A DNA stretch of 64,000 nucleotides from Chionoecetes opilio (taxonomy: Eukaryota > Arthropoda > Malacostraca > Decapoda > Majidae), in contig JACEEZ010018281.1 of the NCBI GenBank assembly GCA_016584305.1, positions 193,528 through 257,527 of the forward strand, written 5' to 3'. Made by a program: the position numbers and the translations under genes. Shown here piece by piece: positions 1 through 10,754 of this stretch. Positions within the stretch are counted from its first letter, which is position 1. Each line of letters begins with the position of its first letter. A model generated the notes under the pieces. That model made no database searches. It worked only from the letters and a program-made list of their open reading frames with translations, and was not told the DNA's origin.

Positions 1-235
1 TACCTCACCTACATCAGGTTCCTCATCTCGCAACCTTTTTTTTCACAATTATCGCTAATAGGCTGCAAAAAAAAAGAAACAAAGAAGAAGATCGGATCAT
101 TTCATAATTGGGCTTAAAACCTTCCCCTGGTCAACCCGGTTCCAAAAATGTGCCATATGAGTTGATTGCGCCACGGGGGCCGGAACCTATACCAGACACA
201 CACACACACTTTCGCTTATATTATTATAGATTACC

Positions 236-350
236 CATCACACCCCCACCTATTCCCTCACCCATCACCCCCAACCCATCACACCCCCACCCCATTCACT
301 CACCCATCACCCCACCCATTCACTCACCCATTACCCTACATCAAGGCTTC
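236..350 (+). repeat. CCCATTCACTC/CCCATCACCC minisatellite, first block
   Basis: C-rich strand made of permutations of CCCATTCACTC, CCCATTACC and CCCATCACCC, ending at CTACATCAAGGCTTCG, which begins the next composite unit. Confidence 0.85.
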
Positions 351-708
351 GTCAATTCTCGCAACCCACTTTTGTTTTCACAATTCTCGCTAATAGGCTG
401 CTAAAAAAAAAAAAAAAAAGTGATCGGATCATCTCATAAGTGGGCTTATGACCTTCCCCTGGTCAACCTGATTCCAAAAATGTGCCATATGAGGTGTTTG
501 CGCCACGGGTGCGGAACCTATACCACACACACACACACACAGACAGACACACTTTCGCTTATATTATTACTAGCCGCAAAGCCGCCCCCCGGGCGGACTT
601 TTTGGCTAGCTCCTGCGGAGGGCTATTGGTGGGCCTTCGGTCCACCAAACATGGACTCTCCAGATAGCCCCTTCTAACTTTCCTGAAATCATGGATGTAG
701 AAATGTAT

Positions 709-1003
709 GTATTCCCCCCACCCATTACCCATCACCCCCCCCCCCATTCACTCACCCATTACCCATCACCCCCCACCCATTACTCATCACCCCCCACCCA
801 TTCACTCACCCATTACCCATCACCCCACACCCATTCACTCACCCATTACCCATCACCACACACCTATTCACTCACCCATTACCCATCACCCCCCACCTAT
901 TCCCTCACCCATCACCCCCCACCCATTCACTCACCCATCACCCCACACCCATTACCCATCACCCCACCCATTCACTCACCCATTACCCATCACCCTACAT
1001 CAA
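709..1003 (+). repeat. CCCATTCACTC/CCCATCACCC minisatellite, second block
   Basis: About 295 bp of the same C-rich minisatellite; the G-rich complement lies on the minus strand. Repeat words vary slightly (CACC, CACACC, CCCCCACC), as expected from slippage. It abuts the CTACATCAAGG junction. Confidence 0.85.
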
Positions 1004-1016
1004 GGTTTCCTCAATT

Positions 1017-1895
1017 AGAGAGAACTGCAACTCGAGAAATGCCAGTGGTCGCTGGCAGTTTTAACTCAAAGGTTGGTCTACTGTGTTTTGGCTCCGCGAC
1101 TAATATTTTTCATAAATTAATTTCGCGATAAATATTGATGCACCGCATCTGAATACCAAAAAATATAGTTCTTCTGTTGTTCTACTAATTATATGGATGA
1201 CATGCATTACGATGGAACGTTCTATAATAGCAATTTAATGCAAATTACTCGCCTCGAGTAGCAAAGCTTAATAGATTTTTTACATGTATATTGTGGCATG
1301 TAAAATTTGGGCGATGTTCACACTGTTTTCTAAGACAGTACTGCTGCGTCTGGCAAACGCTTGTCAAAATACAATAAGCAATGCCTTGGAAAAACGAAGA
1401 ATAAAGAATGCCGAAATCGGCTTGTTGCTGCGACAATGTAGGTTATAATTGTGGAGGCGACGTGCCGCGGCGGGGAGTGGTGGGCGGGGAGATTGTGGCG
1501 GGGAGATTGAATCAAAACATTGCCACTTCACGCGTCGACTCATTGCACTTCTAGGCTTTCTATCTGATTGATACACAATAATAACAGGAAAATATGACTG
1601 CCTAGGTATAGATAACTTCTAAACATTCGTTATTGACTATATAATATCATAGAGTAGCATTTACCTCGCCTCCTCAACTATAACCTACTTGGTTATTTGG
1701 TTATATACAATGTTTTACAGAATCAGGCTTCTATACAATATACATATAGAAGAAAATCGTTCTTAATATTATACTTGTGTGTTTTAAGTACAGTGGAATA
1801 AGCCCATATTTTTCTTTCAAGTTGACCAACTTTTCACCAAATTGTGAGTTAAAACTACCAGCGACCACTGGCATTTCGGAGTTGCAGTTCTCTCT
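1017..1895. mobile_element. 879-bp TIR element with AATT target duplication
   Basis: The ends are inverted copies of each other over about 52 bp. The left end begins AGAGAGAACTGCAACTC and the right end finishes GAGTTGCAGTTCTCTCT, with a shared ATGCCAGTGGTCGCTGG block. It is flanked by AATT at 1013-1016 and 1896-1899. The uninterrupted target (TCAATTCTCGCAACC) is present at 348 and 18247, so the boundaries and 4-bp duplication are directly supported. No long ORF is inside, so it is non-autonomous. A 4-bp duplication fits families such as Chapaev or Sola, but I cannot assign one. Confidence 0.8.
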
Positions 1896-2067
1896 AATTC
1901 TCGCAACCCACTTTTGTTTTCACAATTCTCGCTAATAGGCTGCTAAAAAAAAGAAGAAAAAAAGTGATCGGATCATCTCATAAGTGGGCTTATGACCTTC
2001 CCCTGGTCAACCTGATTCCAAAAATGTGCCATATGAGGTGTTTGCGCCACGGGGGGCGGAACCTATA

Positions 2068-2102
<35 letters not shown>

Positions 2103-2135
2103 GACACACTTTCGCTTATATTATTATAATATATA

Positions 2136-2140
<5 letters not shown>
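1896..2140 (+). repeat. Composite repeat core, third copy (split by the TIR element)
   Basis: Continues the composite core after the 879-bp insertion: TCTCGCAACCCAC, A-run, CTGGTCAACCTGATTCC, GCGCCACGG, (CA)n and CTTTCGCTTATATTATTA, then passes into (TA)n. The GC hairpin and minisatellite parts are missing. Confidence 0.8.
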
Positions 2141-2201
<61 letters not shown>

Positions 2202-2338
2202 TAACACAGGGTAGAAAGATATGATTACAATATTATTTCTTTAAGTGACGACTTCTTTACAATGATAAAACTAAGAAAGATACCATGTTTACGCAAACAC
2301 ATATGAGGTGTTTGCGCCACGGGGGGCGGAACCTATAC

Positions 2339-2370
<32 letters not shown>

Positions 2371-2503
2371 GACACACTTTCGCTTATATTATTATAATAT
2401 ATATATATATATATTAACACAGGGTAGAAAGATATGATTACAATATTATTTCTTTAAGTGACGACTTCTTTACAATGATAAAACTAAGAAAGATACCATG
2501 TTT
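2031..2503. repeat. Tandem duplication of a 200-270 bp unit with CA and TA tracts
   Basis: The segment starting ATATGAGGTGTTTGCGCC at 2031 recurs at 2301. Both copies carry (CA)n, (TA)n, TTAACACAGGGTAGAAAG and AAGATACCATGTTT. They differ mainly in CA and TA tract length (the TA tract at about 2124-2195 is much longer in the first). Confidence 0.85.
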
Positions 2504-2834
2504 TCATATCAGGTCATATCATTCCATGATCATCCATAATCACCAACTAAAGTTGTTCATAAAGGAATAAAGTATTTTCAATCCATTAATCATGAGTTAT
2601 ATTAAATAAATTCCCAGAGACAAAAACTAAAGTAAGTGTCTACAAAAGTTCTTCAGGTTTGTTCAGGAGAGCAGATGCCATTTCACCTGAGAGCCTATAC
2701 AGTAATTTCTTCAGCATAGGTTCTTCTCAACCATAGAATATGTAAATTACATCAACAATGGCTATGTCATTACTTTGTCCTATTATTCCTACTTTTTCTT
2801 ACCCCACTTTACTATATAATGTACCTTTTGACAG

Positions 2835-2923
2835 GTTGTGGCTCCTCAACAGTGGGACAGGACACCACGGATTCCCAGCAGTGCAATCCACCGTAACACC
2901 CAAAAAAACACACACCAAACCAT
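2835..2923 (+). other. Candidate 5' exon of the P-type transposase
   Basis: An 89-nt open segment bounded by an acceptor-like CCTTTTGACAG and a donor-like GTAAGT. A possible partner exon begins at 3472 after ATTTTATTTTACAG and has a basic, glutamine/arginine-rich reading (TARRLRTRLHAAQRAV) in the place where P-type transposases carry a coiled coil; that join contains a TAG. Between them lies non-coding sequence with a (TA)n tract at about 3277-3342. No THAP zinc finger was found upstream. This is inference from splice signals and position only. Confidence 0.25.
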
Positions 2924-3269
2924 GTAAGTGCTGTCACATTTGAAATTCTCCAGAGAATAACAAAGGATGACAGGAGATGTCAGGTGCGACAGAAGTTGTG
3001 TGTACAATTTTTTTATTTTCCAGTCAGACTTTTACTGTGTTTGTGTCATGTTGTATATAATATTGTTTGCTTGCATAATATACGTAGTCCAAAATTACAA
3101 ATAGTGAATTTTAATGACTTTTCAGGTGGGAATTAAAAAGAGATCAATTTTCAATCTGGTGTCATGACCACATATATGTTGGTAATACTATGAATACATT
3201 CTGCCTTTCAAATCACCTCATAAAAACACATTCATATCAAGGGAACGGAACGAACAGGCCATGGTATTG

Positions 3270-3345
<76 letters not shown>

Positions 3346-3603
3346 CTTGTATGTCTGTGTGTGTGTATGTTTCCTTGGTGTACACCAAGGAAGCATATAT
3401 ACACACCAGCACATTATTGCTATTATTTGATATATTAATAGGTGTGACATTGACTGTATTTTATTTTACAGGGGTCAGAAAAATTAAATAGCTGCAGTCC
3501 ACAGCACGCAGACTGCGTACTCGTCTGCATGCAGCCCAGAGAGCTGTCTGCAAGACGCCCCACCAACTAATGAGGGCTGCAGCCAAATACTTAAGACCCA
3601 AAA

Positions 3604-5302
3604 GTGTGTGAATTTTTCAGGACACAGTTGATGCATAGCTTAACAAAAAAGAAAGGATTCAGATATGGGGTGCATGAGAGGAAATTTGCTTTAGCCTTAT
3701 TCTATCACAGCCCTAAAGCATACAGATTTTTAAGATCTGTTTTTTGCCTCCCTTCATTTTCAACTTTGCATTGTTGGCTAAAAAGGATCTGCATGAATAC
3801 TGGCTGGAGCAAACATACTCTGGCAGTCCTGAAGTAGAGAGCAGAGACCTTGCCAAAAGAAGACTCTCTTTGTGGCATTGTATTTGATGCAATGCGCCTT
3901 AAAGAATCTCTTCATTTTGACCAGGCCTCTGACTCCATCATTGGTAGGGAGGACTTTGGAGAACATGGCAAAAGTTTGAAACAAGCGAACCATGCACTTG
4001 TCTTCATGATCAAAGGGTTCGTTAGGAAATGGAAAATTATTTTAGGATATTTTTTCTATTCGGGAGAGATTAATAGTTGTAAAATGAGGGAACTATATGA
4101 GATGTCAGTTAGGAAAGTTAAAGAAACAGGGTTTAAAGTAGTTTTCACAGTTTGTGATCAGGATGGAGTGCATCGTTCTGTGTTTCGGACTCTTGGCATG
4201 TCAAAAGATAATCCTACCTTTGATGTTGATGGTGAGAAAGTACATTTCTTTTATGACTCGCCCCATATTTTGAAAAGCCTCAGAAACACACTTTTAAAGT
4301 ACAACATCAGAATTGGGGGGAATGTAATTTCATGGGATCATAGTAAAAAGTTTTATTTGACAGATCATGCTCAAAAGCTTAGACTTGCACCAAAATTAAC
4401 CTCTAAGCGTATGTGTGAAGAAGGCTTTTCAAAGATGCGTGTTAATCTTGCCACACAAGTTTTGAGTCATACAGTAGCAGCAGACATGTATACACATTCC
4501 GTCACAGGCCTGCTTCCACCGGCAGCTGCTTATACGGCAGAATTTGTGCATGAGGTGGATAGACTGTTTGACTGTTTTAATAGTTGAGTTAGATTTCATT
4601 TCAAAGAAATTCGGGGGGGGTTTAACTTCACAGTCTTGTCATTTGCAGTTTATCAATAATATAAAATCATACATAGAATCATGGGAAGTTTTTGCATCAC
4701 CTCATGTACATATTCACTGCATAGATGGCTGGCTAATCAACCTAACATCCCTCAAGGCTTTGTGGCAAGATGTTCAAGTCTATAAAGTGAAGTATATTCT
4801 CAGCCGTCGACTTAATCAGGACTGTCTGGAAAACCTGTTTTCCAAATTGAGGAATAGATATGGGAATTGTGACCATCCTAGTGTGTGCAATTTCATCAAA
4901 GATCTTAACTCTGTGGTGACCAATAAACTATTGCAAGGCCCAACATCCGGTAATTGTGAAGTAGATGAGTCACAGTTCCCTGTCGAAACCTCAAATTGGG
5001 AATCAGAAGTTCCCATGCCCCCAGACTCTGATACTGATACAGAGCAGGAAGACCAACTGCCTGATGACATGAGTGTCTCAGAAAAAAATGCTCTGGTGTA
5101 CATAGTTGGGTGGACATGTAGAAAATTTTTGAATAGACATGATTGTCAAGTATGTAGGGACTTTTTGATTGATGACAGCCAGATGCTTGACAATAATGCA
5201 AAATTATTCATGCATTTTAAAGCAGAAATTAAAACACCACACTCTACATTTGGGGGCTGTGTATGCCAACAGACAGTGCAATCAAACATTTTGCTGCAAT
5301 AG
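3604..5302 (+). pseudogene. P-element type (THAP9-like) transposase, broken
   Basis: Three collinear open segments give a P-superfamily transposase. Segment 1 (3604-3834) contains KKKGFRYGVHERKFALALF, the usual start of the P catalytic region. After one in-frame TAG at 3835-3837, segment 2 (3838-4587) continues in the same frame with LCGIVFDAMRLKESLHFD, FTVCDQDGVHRSVF and VHFFYDSPHILKSLRNTLL, typical of the RNase H-like core. A frame change near 4560-4600, close to a run of eight G, leads to segment 3 (to 5302), which has the conserved RRLNQDCLENLFSKLRNRYG motif of the P C-terminal domain and an acidic tail. The N-terminal THAP DNA-binding domain is not evident. With a stop and a frameshift it is unlikely to be active. 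No P-type terminal inverted repeats were identified. Confidence 0.85.
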
Positions 5303-5734
5303 AAAAAAAACTGTATAGTGTTATGGGGAAGGCTATGTTGGGTAGCAGAGTCAGCCATACGCTATTGGAAAAATTAAAACAACACACATTTTCTGCTCTC
5401 CTACAGCTATGTTCCACCCATCTATATCCCAAGTTTCATTTCATTTATATAAAAATGAGAATATTTTACATACTCAAGTGGAGAACTAGAAGTCCGGGAT
5501 TAGGTAGTAAAAGAAAAAATAAGAAGATACTGAAATTGAAACACTTAACAAATGCCTCTATATACATTTTTTTTAGCTGAAACCTGATACCAACGGACAG
5601 GTTGGTACATATATTACCTCTTATTTATGAGTTTTTTGGTGGTGCATTAGGAGTGCTTTCAGTTATGCAGCATGTATGCATATATTGTGTTTAGTGTTTC
5701 ATTTAATGCACCAGAGCATGTAACTGTGTCCTGT

Positions 5735-7015
5735 TATTTGAAAGTGTCATTAATGCCTGAAATCTGCTTTGCTGTACATGACAAGTGTCTTTAATGCCTG
5801 AAATCTGCTTTGCTGTACATGACAAGTGTCTGTAATGCCTGAACTCTGCTTTGCTGTTCATGGCAAGTGTCTGTAATGCCTGAAATCTGCTTTGCTGTTC
5901 ATGGCAAGTGTCTGTAATGCCTGAAATCTGCTTTGTTTTACATGACTAGTGTCTTTAAAGCCTGAAATCTGCTTTGCTGTTCATGACAAGTGTCTGTAAT
6001 TCCTGAAATCTGCTTTGCTGTTCAAGACAAGTGTCTGTAATTCTTTAAATCTGCTTTGCTGTTCATGGCAACTGTCTGTAATGCCTGAAATCTGCTTTGC
6101 TGTGCATGACAAGTGTCTTTAATGTCTGAAATCTGCTTTGCTGTTCATGGTAAGTGTCTGTAATGCCTGAAATCTGCTTTGCTGTTCATGACAAGTGTCT
6201 GTAATTCCTGAAATCTGCTTTGCTGTTCATGACAAGTGTCTGTAATGCCTGAAATCTGCTTTGCTGTTCATGACAAGTGTCTTTATTGCCTGAAATCTGC
6301 TTTGCTGTTCATGACAAGTGTCTATAATGCCTGAAATCTGCTTTGCTGTTCATGACAAGTGTCTGTAATGCCTGAAATCTGCTTTGCTGTTCATGACAAG
6401 TGTCTTTATTGCCTGAAATCTGCTTTGCTGTACATGACAAGTGTCTGTAATGCCTGAAATCTGCTTTGCTGTTCATGAAAAGTGTCTGTAATGCCTGAAA
6501 TCTGCTTTGCTGTACATGACAAGTGTCTGTAATGCCTGAAATCTGCTTTGCTGTTCATGGCAAATGTTATTAATGCCTGAAATGTGCTTTTATGTTTATT
6601 GTAAATATCTTTATTGGCTGAAATCTTCTTTGCTGTACATGACAAGTGTCTGTATTGCCTGAAATATGCTTTGCTGTTCGAGCCAAGTGTCTTTATTGCC
6701 TGAAATCTGTTTTTATGTTTATTGCAAGTATCTTTATTGCCTGAAATATGTTTTATCTTAGTTGCAAGTGTCATTAATGCCTGAAATCTGCTTTGCTGTT
6801 CATGGCAAGTGTTTTTATTGCCTTAAATCTGCTTTGCTGTTCATGGCCAGTGTCATTAATGCCTGAAATCTGCTTTGTTGTTCGTGGCAAGTGTCATTAA
6901 TGCCTGAAATCTGCTTTGCTGTTCATGGCAAGTGTCATTAATGCCTGAAATCTGCTTTGCTGTTCATGGCAAGTGTCTGTAATGCCTGAAATCTGCTTTG
7001 CTGTTATCTTCAATG
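5735..7015. repeat. 41-bp tandem array (about 30 copies)
   Basis: Head-to-tail 41-bp units of the form TGCCTGAAATCTGC, TTTGCTGTTCATG, ACAAGTGTCTGTAA. Copies vary by point changes (CATGGC/CATGAC, CTGTAA/CTTTAT) and become more diverged after 6550 and at the 3' end. The array begins about 430 bp after the P-type transposase and may be part of that element's 3' region. Reading frames through it are repeat artefacts. Confidence 0.9.
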
Positions 7016-7788
7016 CTAGTGTACGTGTACAATACCTGAGATCTGCTGTTATCTACTGGTCTGTGTTAGTGCATGTTATACTTGACATTTGCTGTGATGA
7101 TGTGTTCTTTGTAATGCCAAATCTGTCTGGGCAAGTGAAATTTGTATAGACTTACAGCGTAAATTCATGTAGTTTATTTATATACATAACTGACGCCTGT
7201 TACCAAGAACTCCCCTAGTGTGGACGGCCGCAACAGTCTCCTTTTATTCCTGTCCTTACATTCCCTCCTTGCATGCTCTAACCCTCTCATTCTCCTCTCA
7301 CCTGTAACCTGTAAACCTGTAAAAACATTCTTCCAATTTCATGTAGTACAATGTTACTTTTCACCAGTCTTTTTCCTGGTTAAAAAAAATGCAGTTATAA
7401 AATAAAATTATAAATAAAAGGCACACTTTCATTAACCTTAAAGAGTAATGTTCATATATTCTTGTAAATATGGAAAACAAAATACAAAAAAGGAGGTATG
7501 CAGTAGTCAAATAAAAACACTATAGTTCCCACTTAAATTATCTACGTTCTCTTATCATATCCTGTGTTCGACATAGATGGCAGGACTGTACGGTTTTCAA
7601 ACTTTATTGTGGAGTCGGATTTCCTTGTTCTCTAGCTTCCTTGAGTGTAGATCAGGCCCTGTAAAATCATACAACTAGATTAGGGTTGCCATATCTAAAC
7701 AGCCAAAATTCCGGACACCTCCACTGACACCCATGACCCCGCCCAACACACAGTTTGGCCCTTTGACGCTATGAAAGTTTGAAGAGTA

Positions 7789-7868
<80 letters not shown>

Positions 7869-8063
7869 CATACTGCTGCACTATACTGTATGGTCTGTAT
7901 CTCTACATGTTATTTACATTTTTGTTTGGGCAATTAGTCTGGGGCAAGTAGCAGCTGTGGCGACAAGGGTAACAAACAGGAAAACAATTTCAAACATCGC
8001 AACATCTGCTACAAGAAGACTGACGCGACGTGAGGCGACGGCGGGAAGCAACGACTTATACAC
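7016..8063. other. AT-rich spacer, no gene seen; (TA)n at 7794-7866
   Basis: No supportable coding region. It contains a pure (TA)n tract of about 73 bp. GGGTTGCCATATC followed by TTCCGGACACC near 7683 resembles one end of a hAT-type inverted repeat, but no partner end was found. Confidence 0.6.
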
Positions 8064-8071
8064 GTAGGTAG

Positions 8072-8220
8072 TAGGGTACGCCGTATAACAATAATTCTTT
8101 TTCTCAACTGTGGCATGCCAATTTCCTATGTAAAATGGAATTCTAAGACGATTTTATCTTATTTCATTTTTGCATTTGAGCAATTCTTACTATGCAAAAT
8201 CGCACTTTTACATTGCACCC
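8072..8220. repeat. Left terminal arm of the hAT-like element
   Basis: Shares long near-identical stretches with 11503-11650 (for example GGCATGCCAATTTCC and TATGTAAAATGGAATTC) and is inverted-similar to 11650-11805. It starts immediately after the 8-bp duplication. Confidence 0.75.
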
Positions 8221-8997
8221 TTATCGAATAATGCTTAAATGAGTACGCAGTGTCCGGTTGGTCCTGTGTATTGCATCATGCACCAATATGAGTTCCAAAT
8301 GACTAGCGTGGTAAGCTCTTTCTGATCAGTTGGTTCATCAGGCACTACATCACAGTGTCACAGCCTCTACGTTGGCCTAGAACGTGTCCATCATGTCCTT
8401 CTTAGACCTGAAGCAGGGCATGGTCTCCCGGTGGTGGGCCCGAGCCCGGATGAACCCGTCTCTGGCCTGCTGCCCCACCACTGCTGCCGCAGCCTCTGTC
8501 ACCTGCTTCACGACTCTTTCGGTGCTCTGAGTGTGGATAAAGAACTCCGGAACCTCGTACGGCTTGACCAGGATCTCCTGGATGTGATCCAGTGAACAGG
8601 TGAATGCCGGCTCATGCACCTGGCCAGGCTGCCAGCTGATCAGTGTCTGCAAGCTGGTGGCTGACAAGCTCAGCTTGGGTGTGATACGAGGTCTTACACT
8701 GGTGTCCCCATACTCCTCGCCAGCCCTCAGCTTCAAAATCTGGGTCACGGCGAACCTGCGGTCGTCCTCACTCTGACTCGCCATCAGCGAGAGGAGGACA
8801 CATTCTGAGTGTGCGAATGATGCTCCTGTCCGCACGGAGAAGGTCACAGCTGTTTGGACCTTCTTGGGCTGCGACCTCATCACTCTGAGCTGCGTGAGGA
8901 TGTGTTTGGGGCCGTCCTCTAGTCTGTGGTGAACCTTGATGTCGTAGTACAGTTTGAAGTACACCTGCAGGCAGTACTTGACTAGGATTTCCAGGGT

Positions 8998-10754
8998 TGA
9001 TTGATTGATTGATTATAGTTTTAAGCAACTGCAGGGTTATTGACGCCTGCCTACAGAAGATACATGTAAAGTAAAACTAAAAAAACAAAATTTAAGATAG
9101 AATAAAAATATTTAAAATAACGAAATACATAAAAGAATAAGAGTACATTAAAAACAATAATAAGTTAATATTAAAAACATCATAACTTGTTGAGAAGGTC
9201 AGCCTTCTCAATAAAGGTATGGACTTCATGTCCCGGAGAGAAACACCTCTCTCCCATTGCCAGGGAGAGACGGTAGGCACCGTCCGACCCGCGACACCGG
9301 GACAAAAATTGCACACGTAGGTCCCCAAGACTGGAACACTCGACCAGCAAGTGCCGCACAGTTAAGGGGACAAACAATCATCACAGTAAGGAGGGTGGCC
9401 CCCCTCCATGAGGAACCCATGAGTATATAGAGTGTGACCAATACGCAATCGTGCCAAGGCAGTCTCCATCTCCGGGAGAGACCGCAGTAGCTCCAGTCCT
9501 CGATACTTTGGCGGATGGTGCGCAGTTTATTTTGCCCTATAGTAATCCAACGTTCCTGCCAACTGTTGTGAACTGATCTATGGATTGCCGAGCGCAGGTC
9601 CGTAGCCGGCACTGCAAAATGTGATAGAGCTGGTCTTCTAGCTGCAGCTTTTGCCAAGGCATCAGCTTCCTCATTACCGGCAATACCTACATGTGCCGGT
9701 ACCCAACAAAAGCTGACCGTCCGGCCTCGCCTCTTGAGCAGATAAAGCCATTCCAGGATGGCATTGACCAGCGGATGGGGAGAGTTAAAAGTACATAGTG
9801 ATTGAAGAGCACTACAAGAATCACTAAAAATTGTAAAAGAGACATCCGGAAGGGTAAAAATAATCATGAGAGCATATAAAATAGCACTTATTTCAGCCGT
9901 AAAAACAGATGAAACACTTGGAAGGCTGACGCCTTTGTTAAACGATGGGAATACGACACCGTATCCAACTCCTTCGTCTGATTTGGAACCATCAGTAAAG
10001 ACAGGGACCGAACTCTGATGTGTGCAAAAGTGGTCTAAAAATTGGGCACGCTCAGCCTGAGGAGGTTTTTTTGACCTCTTTTTGAGGAGCGGAAAACCCT
10101 TTTTGAGAGCGGAAGGCTTTTGCAAAAGGACACTTCTGGGAGAAGCCATGGACCGACTGTCGTAGGCATATGCGGGCAGATCCGTAAAGCAGGGAAGGAT
10201 AGCGTCTCCATAATAGCTGTCAATCGGAAACCAAGGGGCTTTGGTAAGCTTCTTCGCCCATGGTAAAGTTGCCATCCTGAATCACAAGACACAGCACGGC
10301 AAGCTATTGAGTCAGGGAGGCGTTGGAGGCGATACCAACATCTTAACAGGAGGGACTGGCGTTGAAGATCTAATGGGAGGACACCAGCATCCACCAATAG
10401 ACTTGGGATGGGAGATGATCTGAACGCCCCGGTTGCCAGACGGACACCAGCATTTTGTACCGAATCCAGCATCCGCAGTCGAGTGGGTGTGGCAGAGGAG
10501 TACACTTCACATCCATATTCAAGCTTCGAAAGGATAAGTGAGCGGTGAAGATAGAGGAGTGTAGCGCTATCAGACCCCCAGCTGGTGTGCGAGAGGACTT
10601 TCAGTAGATCCATGGTCCGGAGACAGTCAGTCTTGAGAGCACGAAGGTGAGGTACCCAAGTCAGTCTATTGTCAAAAATGAGTCCTAAAAACCGGGTCTC
10701 TTCCCTACATGGTAATCTCTTATCGTAAAGATACAGGTCTGGGTCGGGATGAAT
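8998..10754 (-). mobile_element. 5'-truncated LINE with RNase H, 12-bp target duplication
   Basis: Inserted into the hAT-like transposase. A 12-bp direct repeat, GATTTCCAGGGT, flanks it at 8986-8997 and 10755-10766. The 3' end lies at the low-coordinate side and finishes in a four-base (TTGA/TCAA) tandem tail, as expected for target-primed reverse transcription. The 5' end is truncated inside the reverse transcriptase C-terminal region. About 220 bp of AT-rich 3' UTR (8998-9225) follows the coding part. Confidence 0.9.
9226..10754 (-). pseudogene. LINE ORF2 fragment: RT C-terminal region plus RNase H
   Basis: From 10754 downward the frame reads the LINE RT thumb and connection (TRFLGLIFDNRLTWVPHL, LEYGCEVYSSATPTRLRMLD). 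After a frame change near 10260 it continues into a complete-looking RNase H domain: VFTDGSKSDEGVGYG (first D), FTAEISAILYAL (E), IFSDSCSALQSL (D) and WVPAHVGIAGNEEADALAKA (last D). RT followed by RNase H suggests the I group of LINEs. The C-terminal tail shifts frame again near 9300-9380. The RT active site lies beyond the truncation, so the copy is dead on arrival. Confidence 0.85.

Larger units (their letters stand above)
1..1012 (+). repeat. Composite tandem repeat, about two units
   Basis: Two head-to-tail units, the first partial. Unit order is: an A/T core beginning TCTCGCAACCCAC, an A-run, CTGGTCAACCTGATTCC, GCGCCACGG, (CA)n/(CAGA)n, ACTTTCGCTTATATTATTA, two GC hairpins (near 581-597 and 629-647), CTAACTTTCCTGAAATC, then a CCCATTCACTCACCCATTACCC-type minisatellite leading into the next core. 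The core recurs at positions 18, 353 and 1896 and around 18.2-20.5 kb, so it is a dispersed family. No credible protein is encoded; the proline/histidine-rich reading frames only reflect the minisatellite. The family is not one I recognise. Confidence 0.8.

Noticed and set aside
3190..3491. Membrane-like frames rich in Tyr-Ile
   Set aside because: They are translations of (TA)n; the same happens at 1964-2224, 7675-7881 and 59967-60201.
6406..6774. 122-codon minus frame with repeated KADFRQ/HLSCTAK
   Set aside because: The 41-bp repeat is not a multiple of three, so the frame survives by chance over a few units.
5735..7015. CRISPR-like array
   Set aside because: Units are contiguous 41-bp tandem repeats with no unique spacers, in animal DNA; it is a minisatellite.
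7683..7725. hAT-like end (GGGTTGCCA...CCGGACA)
   Set aside because: No second end or target duplication found; kept only as a remark in the spacer entry.
9092..9377. Two small minus-strand frames
   Set aside because: They are 3' UTR and frame-shadow of the nested LINE, not separate genes.
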